Source of the DNA: Azospirillum brasilense
GTDB lineage: Bacteria; Pseudomonadota; Alphaproteobacteria; Azospirillales; Azospirillaceae
Direction: 5' to 3'
Length of the DNA: 64,000 bases
Assembly (NCBI RefSeq): GCF_005222205.1
Contig: NZ_CP032345.1
Span: forward strand, 499,001-563,000
Shown piece after piece: positions 26,561-35,825 of this stretch (positions within the stretch are counted from its first letter, which is position 1; each line of letters starts with the position of its first letter). The notes below the pieces were generated by a model. It searched no databases and was not told where the DNA came from. It worked only from the letters and a program-made list of their open reading frames with translations. A program made the position numbers and the translations under genes.

Positions 26561-28536
26561 GCGGCGCTCGCGGCAAGCGGGGCCGGGGCGGCGGCGCTGC
26601 CCCAGCGGCGGTTCCAGCCCTGGAACATCAGAACGTTCCAGAGCCGGTGCTGGTTGTTGCGGGTCCCGGCCAGATGCTCCGCCCAGCAGGCGCGGATCGG
26701 CACGGGGTCGAAGAAGCCTTCCCGGCGCAGCCGCCCCTCGTCCAGCAAATCCTCCGCCCAGTCGCGCAGCGGGCCGCGCAGCCAGCCGTCCAGCGGGATG
26801 GCGAAGCCGGCCTTCGGCCGCTCCACCAGGGCCGGCGGCACATGGCGGTAGAGCACCTGGCGCAGCAGCCACTTGCCCTTGCCGTCGCGCAGCTTCTGCG
26901 CTTGCGGCACGCGCCAGGCGAACTCCACCACCCGATGGTCGAGCAGCGGCACGCGCGCCTCCAGCGACACGCCCATGCTGGCGCGGTCCACCTTCGCCAG
27001 GATGTCGTCCGGCAGATAGGTCACGCTGTCGAGATGCTGCATCCGTTCGACGAAATCGGGGATGCCCGCCGCCAGCCCATCGTCCCAGGCCGGACCATGC
27101 GGCTCCCGCCCGCCGCGGACCAGCGCGTCGGGGGCCTGCCACTGGCTGACCAGACGGCGGTAGATGGCGTCCGGCCCGGCGGCGTCCAGCACGCCGGCCA
27201 GCTTGTGCAGCTTGTCGCCGGTCTGGCGCGGGCGCCGCCCCTCGGGGATCAGTCCGGCCAGCGCGTCCCAGCCCGCAGGCCGGACGGCGCGGATCAGCCC
27301 GGCGGCGCCCCGGCGCAGCCCGGCGGGCAGCGGCGCCATGCGCCGCCACAAGGCGGGCGCCGTGAGATAGCGGTTGTAGCCGGCGAACAGCTCGTCCCCG
27401 CCGTCGCCGGACAGGGCCACGGTGACGGAGCGCCGGGTCATCTCCGACACCAGCAGCGTCGGGATCTGGGAGCTGTCGGCGAACGGCTCGTCGTACCAGT
27501 CGGCCAGCTTGGGGATGACCTCCAGCGCGTGGCTGGCCTCCACCCGAAGCTCGGTGTGCTCGGTGCCGAGATGGGCGGCGACGGCGCGGGCGTGCACCGC
27601 CTCGTCGTAGCCGTCCTCGCCAAACCCGATGGTGAAGGTGCGCACCGGCCGCGCGCTCTGCGCCTGCATCAGAGCGACGACGGTGGAGCTGTCGATCCCG
27701 CCGGACAGGAAGGCGCCCAGCGGCACGTCGGCCATCATCTGCCGCCCGACCGCGTCCTTGAGCAGGGACTCCAGTGCGTCCGTCGCCTCGGCGTCGGACA
27801 GCGACAGCCGGTCGGCGATGCCGGCCCGCGCCGCGTCGCCGGCGTCCCAATAGACGGTGCGCTCGGGTTCGCGCCCCGGACGGACGGTCAGGATGCTGCC
27901 CGGCTCCAGCTTGTGGACGCCCTGGTAAATGCTGTGCGGCGCCGGGACGTAGCTGAAACGGAGATAGGCGGACAAGGCATCGCGGTCGATCTCCGCCGCG
28001 AAGGCCGGATGGGCGCGCAGCGCCTTGGGCTGGGAGCCGAACAGCAGCGCCCCGCCCATCCGCGCCCAATAGAGCGGCTTCACCCCCAGATGGTCGCGCA
28101 CCAGAAAGAGCGTGCGCTCGCGGCGGTCCCACAGGGCGAAGGCGAAGATGCCGACCAGACGTCGCACAGTGCGCTCGACACCCCAGGCGGCGCAGCCCTC
28201 CAGCAGCACCTCGGTGTCCGAATGGCCGCGGAATTGGTGGCCGGCGGATTCGAGTTCCGCCCGCAGGTCCTGGAAGTTGTAGATTTCGCCGTTGTAGGCG
28301 ATGACCCAGCGCCCGTCCGCCGACTCCATCGGCTGGCGGCCCAGCGGCGACAGCTCCACGATGGCGAGCCGCCGGTGGCCGAGCGCGACCCCGGCCTCCC
28401 CATCGGCCCACACGCCGTCCCCGTCGGGGCCGCGGTGGGCGATGGTGTCGGCCATGCGCCGTGCTGTGGCCTCGAGCCCGGACTCGGAGCCCGGGCCTGA
28501 GCTGGAACCGGCCAGAAAGCCGCAGATGCCGCACAC
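26557..28536 (-). CDS. asnB: Asparagine synthetase (glutamine-hydrolysing) / AsnB-type amidotransferase
   Basis: The 659-residue protein has an N-terminal class II glutaminase domain beginning MCGICGFLAG, with the nucleophilic C2 intact, plus HRRLAIVELSPLGRQPM and AYNGEIYNF. The synthetase domain follows from about 210, with the ATP pyrophosphatase loop FLSGGIDSSTV and VALSGDGGDELFAGYNRY. It makes amide bonds with glutamine nitrogen. In polysaccharide regions like this one, AsnB paralogues often amidate sugars or glycan precursors, so asparagine need not be the product. It lies 17 bases after the preceding small gene and overlaps the next gene. Confidence 0.93.
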   Translation of the reverse strand: MCGICGFLAGSSSGPGSESGLEATARRMADTIAHRGPDGDGVWADGEAGVALGHRRLAIVELSPLGRQPMESADGRWVIAYNGEIYNFQDLRAELESAGHQFRGHSDTEVLLEGCAAWGVERTVRRLVGIFAFALWDRRERTLFLVRDHLGVKPLYWARMGGALLFGSQPKALRAHPAFAAEIDRDALSAYLRFSYVPAPHSIYQGVHKLEPGSILTVRPGREPERTVYWDAGDAARAGIADRLSLSDAEATDALESLLKDAVGRQMMADVPLGAFLSGGIDSSTVVALMQAQSARPVRTFTIGFGEDGYDEAVHARAVAAHLGTEHTELRVEASHALEVIPKLADWYDEPFADSSQIPTLLVSEMTRRSVTVALSGDGGDELFAGYNRYLTAPALWRRMAPLPAGLRRGAAGLIRAVRPAGWDALAGLIPEGRRPRQTGDKLHKLAGVLDAAGPDAIYRRLVSQWQAPDALVRGGREPHGPAWDDGLAAGIPDFVERMQHLDSVTYLPDDILAKVDRASMGVSLEARVPLLDHRVVEFAWRVPQAQKLRDGKGKWLLRQVLYRHVPPALVERPKAGFAIPLDGWLRGPLRDWAEDLLDEGRLRREGFFDPVPIRACWAEHLAGTRNNQHRLWNVLMFQGWNRRWGSAAAPAPLAASAA

Positions 28537-28553
28537 GGCGCGCGCCCTCGCCC

Positions 28554-28892
28554 TTAGTGGTCGGACCGGTGCAGGATGCTGTCGCGCAGGCCGGTGTCAT
28601 AGGCCATGCCCTCGGCGGTCACGACGCCGTAGCCGGCATCGCGGCGCAGCATGCCCTTGCGTTCGAGGATGGTCCAGACGGCCTCGTTGGTCAGGCCAGT
28701 GGCGTCGCGGGAGGCGACGACCGCGCTGCCCAGGTGGAAGTGGTTGCCATGGGCGTGCGGCAGATTGGTGACCTGGAAGGCCCCCTCCTCGCCCTCGACC
28801 GGCTTCTGCTCCAGACGGGCAAGCTCCTGAAGAAGGGTCAGCGTCTTGAGCTGCAGCGGGTTGAGGTTCGCGGGATTCTTTTTCGGCGGCAT
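28554..28892 (-). CDS. Conserved hypothetical protein, possible winged-helix fold (112 aa)
   Basis: It begins MPPKKNPANLNPLQLKTLTLLQELARLEQ. The middle is His-rich (LPHAHGNHFHLGSAVV), and the end, LTNEAVWTILERKGMLRRDAGYGVVTAEGMAY, resembles a winged-helix recognition segment with its wing. The His cluster could bind a metal (inference). The ATG at 28892 fits the compact domain; the open frame up to 29006 is unstructured. It is the first gene of the asnB-49 aa-radical SAM group and is divergent from the epimerase gene. Confidence 0.75.
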   Translation of the reverse strand: MPPKKNPANLNPLQLKTLTLLQELARLEQKPVEGEEGAFQVTNLPHAHGNHFHLGSAVVASRDATGLTNEAVWTILERKGMLRRDAGYGVVTAEGMAYDTGLRDSILHRSDH

Positions 28893-29079
28893 GGATGTCC
28901 GGCTCGGCAACGTGATTAAGGTTGCGGCAGTAGATCGGGTGCGCCCGGCGGCTGTCAAGCGGCGGAGGATGTTTGCGGACTGGCGTCCGATCCCCGGGTC
29001 GGGCATAAGACGGGCTGTTGACGCGCGTTACGTTTGAGGCAAGCGCCAGGCCGGCGCGGGCCGGTCAAGGATGGTGGAT

Positions 29080-30063
29080 ATGACGATCGTGGTCACCGGC
29101 GCGGCCGGTTTCATCGGCTCGCACGTCGCGGCGGCCTTGCTGGATCGCGGCGAGACGGTTTTGGGGATCGACAACCTCAACGACTACTATTCCGTGGCGT
29201 TGAAAGAGGCGCGGCTGGCCCGCCTCGCCGCCCGCCCCGGCTTCCGCTTCGTCAAGGCCGACGTGTCCGACCGCACCGCCATCGAGGCGCTGGCCCCCGA
29301 TTTCGCCGAGGCCACCGGCGTCGTGCATCTGGCCGCCCAGGCCGGCGTGCGCTATTCGCTGGAGAACCCCTACGCCTATGTGGACGCCAACGTCACCGGG
29401 CAGGTGGCGATGCTGGAAGCCGCGCGGCGCATGCCGAAGCTGAAGCATTTCGTCTACGCCTCCACCTCCTCCGTCTACGGCGCCAACAAGAAGATGCCCT
29501 TCTCGGTGGAGGACCGCGTCGACTCCCCCATGTCCATCTACGCCGCGACGAAGAAGGCGGCGGAGATGATGACCTACGCCTACTGCCACCTCTACAAGTT
29601 CCCGGCGACGGGCCTGCGCTTCTTCACCGTCTACGGCCCCTGGGGACGTCCGGACATGGCCGCCTACCTGTTCGCCGACGCGATCATGGCGGGCCGCCCG
29701 ATCCGCGTCTTCAACGAGGGCCGGATGAAGCGCGACTTCACCTTCGTCGAGGACATCGCGGCGGGCGTTCTGGCGGCGCTGGACCGCCCGGCGGCGGCCG
29801 ACGCCAACGGCGCGCCGCACACCGTCTACAACCTCGGCAACAACCGGACCGAGGATCTGATGCGCTTCATCGGCATCATCGAGGAGTCGCTGGGCCGCGA
29901 GGCGGTGAAGGTCATGGAGCCGCTGCAGATGGGCGACGTGCCGGAAACCACCGCCGACATCGAGGCGAGCCGCCGCGACCTGGGCTATGAGCCGAAGACG
30001 CCGATCGACGTCGGCCTGCCCCGCTTCATCGCGTGGTACAAGGACTATCACGGCATTGCCTGA
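29080..30063 (+). CDS. NAD-dependent epimerase, UDP-glucuronate 4-epimerase type
   Basis: The 327-residue extended SDR starts TIVVTGAAGFIGSHV with the NAD loop, followed by IDNLNDYYSVALKEARL, which is characteristic of UDP-glucuronate 4-epimerases (CapI/LpsL group). The active site shows YASTSSVYGANKKMPF and YAATKKAAE (Tyr/Lys). GLRFFTVYGPWGRPDMA is also typical. It would make UDP-galacturonate for surface polysaccharide. The ATG at 29080 has AAGGA at suitable distance; ATG 29071 is crowded by the same site. It leads the plus-strand glycan genes. Confidence 0.92.
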   Translation: MTIVVTGAAGFIGSHVAAALLDRGETVLGIDNLNDYYSVALKEARLARLAARPGFRFVKADVSDRTAIEALAPDFAEATGVVHLAAQAGVRYSLENPYAYVDANVTGQVAMLEAARRMPKLKHFVYASTSSVYGANKKMPFSVEDRVDSPMSIYAATKKAAEMMTYAYCHLYKFPATGLRFFTVYGPWGRPDMAAYLFADAIMAGRPIRVFNEGRMKRDFTFVEDIAAGVLAALDRPAAADANGAPHTVYNLGNNRTEDLMRFIGIIEESLGREAVKVMEPLQMGDVPETTADIEASRRDLGYEPKTPIDVGLPRFIAWYKDYHGIA

Positions 30064-30073
30064 GGCCCGCCCC

Positions 30074-31264
30074 GTGAGCAGCAGACCCGCAAACGCCGGC
30101 CGCAAGCTGATCTATCTGGTGACGGAGGACTGGTATTTCTGGTCCCACCGCCTGCCCATGGCCCGCGCCGCCCGCGAGGCCGGGTTCGAGGTCGCCGTCG
30201 CCACCCGCGTCGACAAGCACGGCCCCCGCATCGAGGCGGAGGGTTTCCGCGTGCTGCCGCTGTCCTGGCAGCGCCGCAGCATCAACCCGGCGGGCGCCCT
30301 GTCCGCCGTGGCGGAGATCGCCGCGCTGTATCGGCGGGAAGCCCCGGATCTGGTCCACCATGTCGCCATGAAGCCGGTGCTGCTGGGCGGGCTGGCCGCC
30401 GGGCTGGCCGGGGTGCCGGCGGTGGTGAACGCGCTGACCGGGCTGGGCTCCGCCTTCCTCGGCACCGGCGGGCTGAAGTCCCGCGTCGCCGGGGCCGCCG
30501 CCCGCCCACTGCTGCGCACCGTGCTGAAGCGCCCGAACAGCCTGACCATCCTGCAGAACGAGGACGACCGCCAGACTCTGGTGGCCGCCGGGCTGCTGCC
30601 CGACGAGCGCGCCTGGATCATCCGCGGCTCGGGCGTCGACACCGCCCATTATCAGGTGCTTCCCGAGCCGCCGGAGCCGCCGGTGACGGTGGGCTGCGTC
30701 GCCCGCCTGCTGGCCGACAAGGGGGTCGGTCCGCTGGTCGAGGCGCAGCAGACCCTGCGGGCCAAGGGGCTGGACGTCCGGCTGCTGCTGGCCGGCACGC
30801 CCGATCCGGAAAACCCGACTTCCGTGACCCAGGCCGAACTGGACCGCTGGGCCGCCCTGCCCGGCGTCGAGCTGCCCGGCCACAGCGCCGACGTGCGGCA
30901 GGTCTGGGCGCGCTGCCACATCGCCGTGCTGGCTTCCCGCCGCGAAGGGCTGCCGAAGAGTCTGCTGGAGGCCGCGGCCTGCGGACGGGCCATCGTCGCC
31001 ACCGACGTGCCGGGCTGCCGCGAGGTGGCGCACGCCGGCGAGAACGCCCTGCTGGTCCCGCCGGACGACGCCGCGGCCCTGGCGGACGCGCTGGAGGTGC
31101 TGGTGCGCGACTCCGCCCTGCGCCGGCGCTTCGGCGCCGCCAGCCGGCGTCTGGTCGAATCCGACATGGCGTCCGACCGGGTGGGCGCGAAGACGGTCGA
31201 GCTGTACCATCGGCTGTTGGCGTCCACCCAGCCCGGCACCGCCCCGGTCGCGGAGGCATCATGA
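30074..31264 (+). CDS. Glycosyltransferase family 4/GT-B type
   Basis: The 396-residue protein has two Rossmann-like domains. The N-terminal half (LIYLVTEDWYFWSHRLPMARAA, MKPVLLGGLAAGLAGVPAVVNALTG) and the C-terminal nucleotide-sugar half (VGCVARLLADKGVGPLVEA, VLASRREGLPKSLLEAAACGRAIVATD) match GT4 enzymes of O-antigen and exopolysaccharide loci. The glutamates in REGLPKSLLEAAA are the EX7E-type motif. The start is GTG 30074, ten bases after the epimerase stop, with GAGG nearby. The four-base overlap with the next gene (ATGA) marks an operon. Confidence 0.92.
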   Translation: MSSRPANAGRKLIYLVTEDWYFWSHRLPMARAAREAGFEVAVATRVDKHGPRIEAEGFRVLPLSWQRRSINPAGALSAVAEIAALYRREAPDLVHHVAMKPVLLGGLAAGLAGVPAVVNALTGLGSAFLGTGGLKSRVAGAAARPLLRTVLKRPNSLTILQNEDDRQTLVAAGLLPDERAWIIRGSGVDTAHYQVLPEPPEPPVTVGCVARLLADKGVGPLVEAQQTLRAKGLDVRLLLAGTPDPENPTSVTQAELDRWAALPGVELPGHSADVRQVWARCHIAVLASRREGLPKSLLEAAACGRAIVATDVPGCREVAHAGENALLVPPDDAAALADALEVLVRDSALRRRFGAASRRLVESDMASDRVGAKTVELYHRLLASTQPGTAPVAEAS

Positions 31265-32292
31265 GCGGCCCCCTGGCCCTGTTCCTCGCCTTGGCCGGCA
31301 GCTTCGCGCTGTCCTGGCTGTTCACCGGGCGCGTGCTCGCCTACCTGCGGCGCAAGGCGATCCTCGACCACCCGAACGACCGCTCCAGCCATTCCATCCC
31401 GACGCCGCGCGGCGGCGGCTGGGGCGTCATGCTGACGCTTCTGCCCGTCTGGACGCTCATCGCAATGACGGCGGACCATCCGCTGCGGGCGCTGCCGATT
31501 CTGGCCGGAACGGTGGCGCTGATGGCGGTGTCCTGGATGGACGACCGGCGCGGGCTGGGTCCGGCGCCGCGGTTCCTCGCACAGATCGCCGCGGTGGTCG
31601 CGGGGCTGACCGCGCTTCCCGGGGGCGCCCTTCCCGGCGGCCCTCTTCCCGGAGACGGTCTGGTTTTCCAGGGACTGCTGCCCTTCTGGGCGGACCGGCT
31701 GGTGGCCGCGATCGGCTGGCTGTGGTTCGTGAACCTGTTCAACTTCATGGACGGCATCGACGGTCTGGCCGGCAGCGAGGCGGCGTCCATCGGCGCGGGA
31801 CTGGCGCTGGTTGCGGCGCTCGGCGCGCTCGACCCGGCGCTGGCCCTCTACGGGCTGGCCGCGGCGGGGGCGGCGCTGGGCTTCCTGGTGTGGAACTGGC
31901 ACCCCGCCAAGCTCTTCATGGGCGATGTCGGCAGCGTGCCGCTGGGCTTCACGCTGGGATGGCTGCTGCTGGTCCTGGCGGCGTCGGGGCTGTGGGTCGC
32001 GGCGCTGCTCATCCCCGCCTATTTCCTGGCCGACGCCACCATCACCCTGCTGCGCCGTCTGGCCGAGGGCAAGAAGGTCTGGCAGGCCCACCGCGAGCAT
32101 TTCTATCAGAAGGCCACCCAGCGCGGGCGCAACCACGCCCAGGTGGTTCGGCTGGTCCTGGCGCTGAACGCCACGCTGCTTCTGCTGGCCGTGGCGTCGC
32201 TGGCGCTCGGCTGGACGGTGCTGCCGGCGGGAGGTGCCGCGGTCGTGCTGCTGCTGGCTGTGCTGGCGCGGCCTGTGCGGGCGGCGGCGTGA
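31261..32292 (+). CDS. WecA/WbpL-like undecaprenyl-phosphate sugar-1-phosphate transferase
   Basis: The 343-residue polytopic protein of the MraY/WecA family has about ten membrane helices. Motifs are DHPNDRSSHSIPTPRGGG (cytosolic loop), WMDDRRGLG with the DD pair, NLFNFMDGIDGLAGSE and AKLFMGDVGSVPLGF, and the late His motif AHREHFYQK. It transfers a HexNAc-1-phosphate to undecaprenyl phosphate and so starts a repeat unit. It overlaps the genes on both sides (ATGA before, TGATG after). Confidence 0.94.
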   Translation: MSGPLALFLALAGSFALSWLFTGRVLAYLRRKAILDHPNDRSSHSIPTPRGGGWGVMLTLLPVWTLIAMTADHPLRALPILAGTVALMAVSWMDDRRGLGPAPRFLAQIAAVVAGLTALPGGALPGGPLPGDGLVFQGLLPFWADRLVAAIGWLWFVNLFNFMDGIDGLAGSEAASIGAGLALVAALGALDPALALYGLAAAGAALGFLVWNWHPAKLFMGDVGSVPLGFTLGWLLLVLAASGLWVAALLIPAYFLADATITLLRRLAEGKKVWQAHREHFYQKATQRGRNHAQVVRLVLALNATLLLLAVASLALGWTVLPAGGAAVVLLLAVLARPVRAAA

Positions 32293-33245
32293 TGCGCGTC
32301 TTGGTCACCGGGGCCACCGGTTTCGTCGCGCGGACGGTCATCCCCCTGCTGGTGGAGCGCGGGCACAGCGTGCGCGCCGTCGTGCGCCGCCCTGACATTC
32401 AGGTTCCGCACGCCGCGGACACCGTCACCATCGGCGACATCGGTCCCGCCACCGCCTGGGGCAACGCGCTCCAGGGCATGGACGCGGTGGTCCATCTGGC
32501 CGCCCGCGTCCATGTCATGCGCGACCGCGAATCCGATCCGCTGGCCGCCTTCCGCCGCGTCAACACCGCCGGGACCCGCGTGCTGGCCGAGGCCGCCGCC
32601 GCCGCGGGCGTCAAGCGGATGGTCTATCTCAGCAGCGTCAAGGCGCTGGCCGACGAGAGCCGCCCCGACGAGCTGAGCGAGGAGACGGAGCCCGATCCGC
32701 ATTCCCCCTACGGCATCTCCAAGCTGGAGGCCGAACGGGCGCTGGCCGAGATCTCGGCCCGCACCGGGCTGGAAGCCGTGGTGATCCGTCCGCCGCTGGT
32801 CTACGGCCCCGGCGTGGGCGGCAACTTCCTGCGGCTGATGCAGGCGGTGGACCGCGGCATCCCCCTGCCGTTGGGCGCCCTGGAGAACCGGCGCAGCCTG
32901 ATCTTCGTGGGCAATCTCGCCGACGCCATCCAGGAGTGCCTGACCCACCCGCAGGCGGCGGGCGGGCGGTTCCTGGTCCATGACGGGCGCCCGATGTCCA
33001 CGGCGGAGCTGGTGCGGGCCATCGCGGAGGCGTTGGACAAACCCGCGCGCCTTCTGCCCGTGCCGCCGTCCCTGCTGGCGCTCGCCGCGCGGCTGGCCCG
33101 GCGGGAGGCCATGCTGGACCGCGTCGCCGGCTCGCTGGTGATCGACGACGGGGCCATCCGCCGCGCGCTGAACTGGCGCCCGCCCTGCTACCCCGCGTAC
33201 GGCTTGCGCCTGACCGCCGAATGGTTCAAAGCTGTGCGCGGCTGA
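32292..33245 (+). CDS. NAD-dependent epimerase/dehydratase (nucleotide-sugar 4-epimerase/reductase type)
   Basis: The 317-residue extended SDR has the N-terminal loop MRVLVTGATGFVARTVIPLL, the segment VVHLAARVHVMRD, and the active site YLSSVKALADES...YGISKLEAE. These are characteristic of the WbpV/WbiG-like epimerases that pair with WbpL-type transferases. It probably supplies the sugar attached by the preceding transferase. Translation starts at the TGATG junction, one base shared with the previous stop. Confidence 0.92.
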   Translation: MRVLVTGATGFVARTVIPLLVERGHSVRAVVRRPDIQVPHAADTVTIGDIGPATAWGNALQGMDAVVHLAARVHVMRDRESDPLAAFRRVNTAGTRVLAEAAAAAGVKRMVYLSSVKALADESRPDELSEETEPDPHSPYGISKLEAERALAEISARTGLEAVVIRPPLVYGPGVGGNFLRLMQAVDRGIPLPLGALENRRSLIFVGNLADAIQECLTHPQAAGGRFLVHDGRPMSTAELVRAIAEALDKPARLLPVPPSLLALAARLARREAMLDRVAGSLVIDDGAIRRALNWRPPCYPAYGLRLTAEWFKAVRG

Positions 33246-33316
33246 ACGGCCAGGATGGGGCTGGGATTTCCCGAAAGGGAACGGCCCCGGCGAAGCGATA
33301 GTCTAAGGTAAAGCGC

Positions 33317-35302
33317 ATGCGTATCCCGTCTCCGCGGGCGTCCCTCGTCTACCTGCACGATCTGACGATGACGGCCGTCGCCCTGGTCGTGGCCCTGTAT
33401 CTGCGCGTGGGCGAGCAGGCATTCCAGGAATACAGAGACCCGCTGCTGACGGGGCTGCCCATCCTGGTGCTGATCGCGGCGGTGGTGTTCCGCTTCTCGG
33501 GCCTGTACCGCGGCATCTGGCGCTACGCCTCCGTCCCCGATCTGGCGCAGCTCCTGCGCGCGGTCACGACGGTCGTGCTCTGCTTCCTGGCGGTCATGTT
33601 CCTGCTGACCCGGCTGGAGGCCTTGCCGCGTTCCCTGCCGGTGATCCTGTGGTTCGTGCAGCTCGTCCTGCTGGGCGGTCCGCGCTTCGCCTACCGCCTT
33701 TTGAAAGACCGCCGTCTCGGCCTCCACGATCGGGACGCGGGAGGCGTGCCGCGCATTCCGGTGCTCCTGCTGGGGGTCAGCGACGCGGCGGAGCTGTTCA
33801 TCCGGTCGCTGGACCAGAACGCCGGCGCCGCCTACCGCGTGGTCGGCCTGCTGGATGACAAGAACCGGCGCATCGGCCACGCCATCCGCGGCGTGCCCGT
33901 GCTGGGCGGCCCCGACGACCTGCCCCGCGTGGTCGAGGATCTGGCGCAACGCGGCGACCGCCCGCAGCGCCTGATCGTCGCCAAGGGTCAGGCCGACGTG
34001 CCCGGCACCGTGCTGCGCGACCTGCTGGAGCAGGCGGAATCGCTGGGCCTGTCCATGGCCCGCCTGCCCAGCCTGACCGAGTTCAAGTCGGCTCTGGGCG
34101 AAGGCAAGATCGAGGTGCGCCCGATCGCGCTGGAGGATCTCCTGGGCCGCCCCCAGGCGGTTCTCGACCGTGGCGCCATCGCCAGCCTCGTCACCGGACG
34201 GCGCGTCGTCGTCACCGGTGCGGGCGGCACCATCGGCAGCGAGCTGGTCCGCCAGATCGCCGCCCTCGAGCCGGAGACGCTGACCCTCGTCGACGCCGGG
34301 GAGTTCAACCTCTACAGCATCGAGATGGAGGTGCGGGAGCGCTTCCCCGCCCTGGCGCTCCAGGCGGTGATCGCCGACGTGCGCGACCGCGACCGCATCT
34401 TCCGCCTGTTCCAGACGCAGCGCCCGCACATGGTCTTCCACGCCGCGGCGCTGAAGCATGTGCCGCTGGTCGAGGCCAACCCGGCGGAAGGCGCGCTGAC
34501 CAACGTCATCGGCACCCGCAACGTCGCCGACGCGGCGCGGGCCAACGGCTGTCAGGCGATGGTCCTGGTGTCCACCGACAAGGCGATCCGCCCGACCAGC
34601 GTGATGGGCGCCACCAAGCGCTTCGCCGAGTGCTACTGCCAGGCGCTCGACATGCTGCCGCCGCGCGACGGCGGCGAGACGGCGACCCGCTACATGACGG
34701 TGCGCTTCGGCAACGTGCTGGGCTCCAGCGGGTCGGTGGTGCCGCTGTTCACCCGCCAACTCGCCAAGGGCGGCCCGCTGACCGTCACCCACCCCGACAT
34801 GCGCCGCTACTTCATGACGGTGCGCGAGGCGGTGGAGCTGGTGCTCCAGGCCTCGGCCCACGGCGTGGCCCGCCTGGAGGATCGCGGCAAGGTGCTGGTG
34901 CTCGACATGGGCGAGCCGGTGAAGATCGTCGACCTCGCCCGGCAGATGATCCGGCTGGCCGGCTACCGGCCCGGCCACGACATCAAGATCGAGTTCACCG
35001 GGCTGCGCCCCGGCGAGAAGCTGTTCGAGGAAATCCTGACCTCGACCGAGGCGCCGACGCGCACGGAGGCCGACGGCGTGTTCCTCGCCTCGCCCCGCGT
35101 GATCGACTACGCCCTCATCAACCGCGCGCTGGGCGAGCTGGAAACGGCCGCGCGGGCCGGCGACGCCGAGCGGGTGATGACGATCCTCACGAACATCGTC
35201 CCCGACTTCCGCGCGGAGGCCGTCCTGCCGCCGCCGAGCGCCTTCGGCACCCCCGCGGCGGGCGGCGGGGCCGGGGCCCTGAACCAGGGCGGCACCGACT
35301 GA
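33317..35302 (+). CDS. Membrane nucleoside-diphosphate-sugar 4,6-dehydratase (CapD/WbpM/FlmA type)
   Basis: The 661-residue protein has four N-terminal membrane helices (about residues 10-130), a CoA-binding-like Rossmann region (about 145-275) and a C-terminal SDR dehydratase. VVVTGAGGTIGSELVRQIAA is the NAD loop, FHAAALKHVPLVE follows, and STDKAIRPTSVMGATKR holds the MxxxK active site that replaces the usual YxxxK in WbpM-type enzymes. It would convert UDP-GlcNAc to the 4-keto-6-deoxy sugar, a branch point for QuiNAc/FucNAc-type sugars, in keeping with the WbpL-like and WbpV-like neighbours. It ends the plus-strand glycan block. Confidence 0.94.
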   Translation: MRIPSPRASLVYLHDLTMTAVALVVALYLRVGEQAFQEYRDPLLTGLPILVLIAAVVFRFSGLYRGIWRYASVPDLAQLLRAVTTVVLCFLAVMFLLTRLEALPRSLPVILWFVQLVLLGGPRFAYRLLKDRRLGLHDRDAGGVPRIPVLLLGVSDAAELFIRSLDQNAGAAYRVVGLLDDKNRRIGHAIRGVPVLGGPDDLPRVVEDLAQRGDRPQRLIVAKGQADVPGTVLRDLLEQAESLGLSMARLPSLTEFKSALGEGKIEVRPIALEDLLGRPQAVLDRGAIASLVTGRRVVVTGAGGTIGSELVRQIAALEPETLTLVDAGEFNLYSIEMEVRERFPALALQAVIADVRDRDRIFRLFQTQRPHMVFHAAALKHVPLVEANPAEGALTNVIGTRNVADAARANGCQAMVLVSTDKAIRPTSVMGATKRFAECYCQALDMLPPRDGGETATRYMTVRFGNVLGSSGSVVPLFTRQLAKGGPLTVTHPDMRRYFMTVREAVELVLQASAHGVARLEDRGKVLVLDMGEPVKIVDLARQMIRLAGYRPGHDIKIEFTGLRPGEKLFEEILTSTEAPTRTEADGVFLASPRVIDYALINRALGELETAARAGDAERVMTILTNIVPDFRAEAVLPPPSAFGTPAAGGGAGALNQGGTD

Positions 35303-35478
35303 TGGACGGGGCGGCGGAAGTGATCATGGGCGGGGATTTTCCCGCCCATTTTTCTTTGCCGCGAAGGCACTTCACCGCTTGCATCGCGGCAAAGCCTGTG
35401 GCATAAACCGCGCCACTTCGACGGTTGGCCGCAAGTTCTTCCCCGCAAGTTCTTCCAGGCCAGCATCACCGTCCCGGC

Positions 35479-35553
<75 letters not shown>

Positions 35554-35674
35554 TCCTCCCCCCTTCTAATTTCTTTGAGAATGCTGAAGCGCAGCCGCAG
35601 GCCGGCTTGCGTGGCTTTTTGCGTTCTGCATTCAGCGTCAGCGATGGATCCGGGCCTTGCCCCGTCCGCGACCC

Positions 35675-35745
35675 TCCCCCGCTTCGCATAAGGCACCCTC
35701 TCCCGCGCGGGGGAAAGCCGAGGTGGGGGCAAAACATCCCTCCCC
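35675..35745. repeat. Degenerate GC-rich palindromic repeat remnant
   Basis: Segments such as ACCCTCCCCCGCTTCGC and CCCTCTCCCGCGCGGGGGA resemble the better-preserved repeats at 42.8, 61.6 and 63.1 kb but lack clean pairing. It lies between tRNA-Thr and the pal terminator, in a stretch with no supported gene. Confidence 0.55.
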
Positions 35746-35761
35746 TCCCAACATCCCCAAA

Positions 35762-35801
35762 GGAAAACGCCGCCCCGGATCGCTCCGGAGCGGCGTTTTC
35801 C
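35762..35801 (-). terminator. Strong hairpin terminator downstream of pal
   Basis: A near-perfect stem of 12 pairs (GGAAAACGCCGC with GCGGCGTTTTCC) is prolonged by an inner five-pair stem (CCGGA/TCCGG) around a TCGC loop. It starts 24 bases after the pal stop. Runs of A on one side and T on the other let it act in both directions, stopping the long tol-pal transcript. Confidence 0.8.
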
Positions 35802-35825
35802 TTGGAACCCGGACGGGCGCCGTCG

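Noticed and set aside
24908-28536. Lasso-peptide or other RiPP cluster (AsnB plus radical SAM plus small frame)
   Set aside because: The AsnB glutaminase Cys2 and its motifs are intact, as in metabolic and glycan enzymes. No transglutaminase-like leader protease or precursor recognition element gene is present, and the 49-residue protein has no leader/core character.
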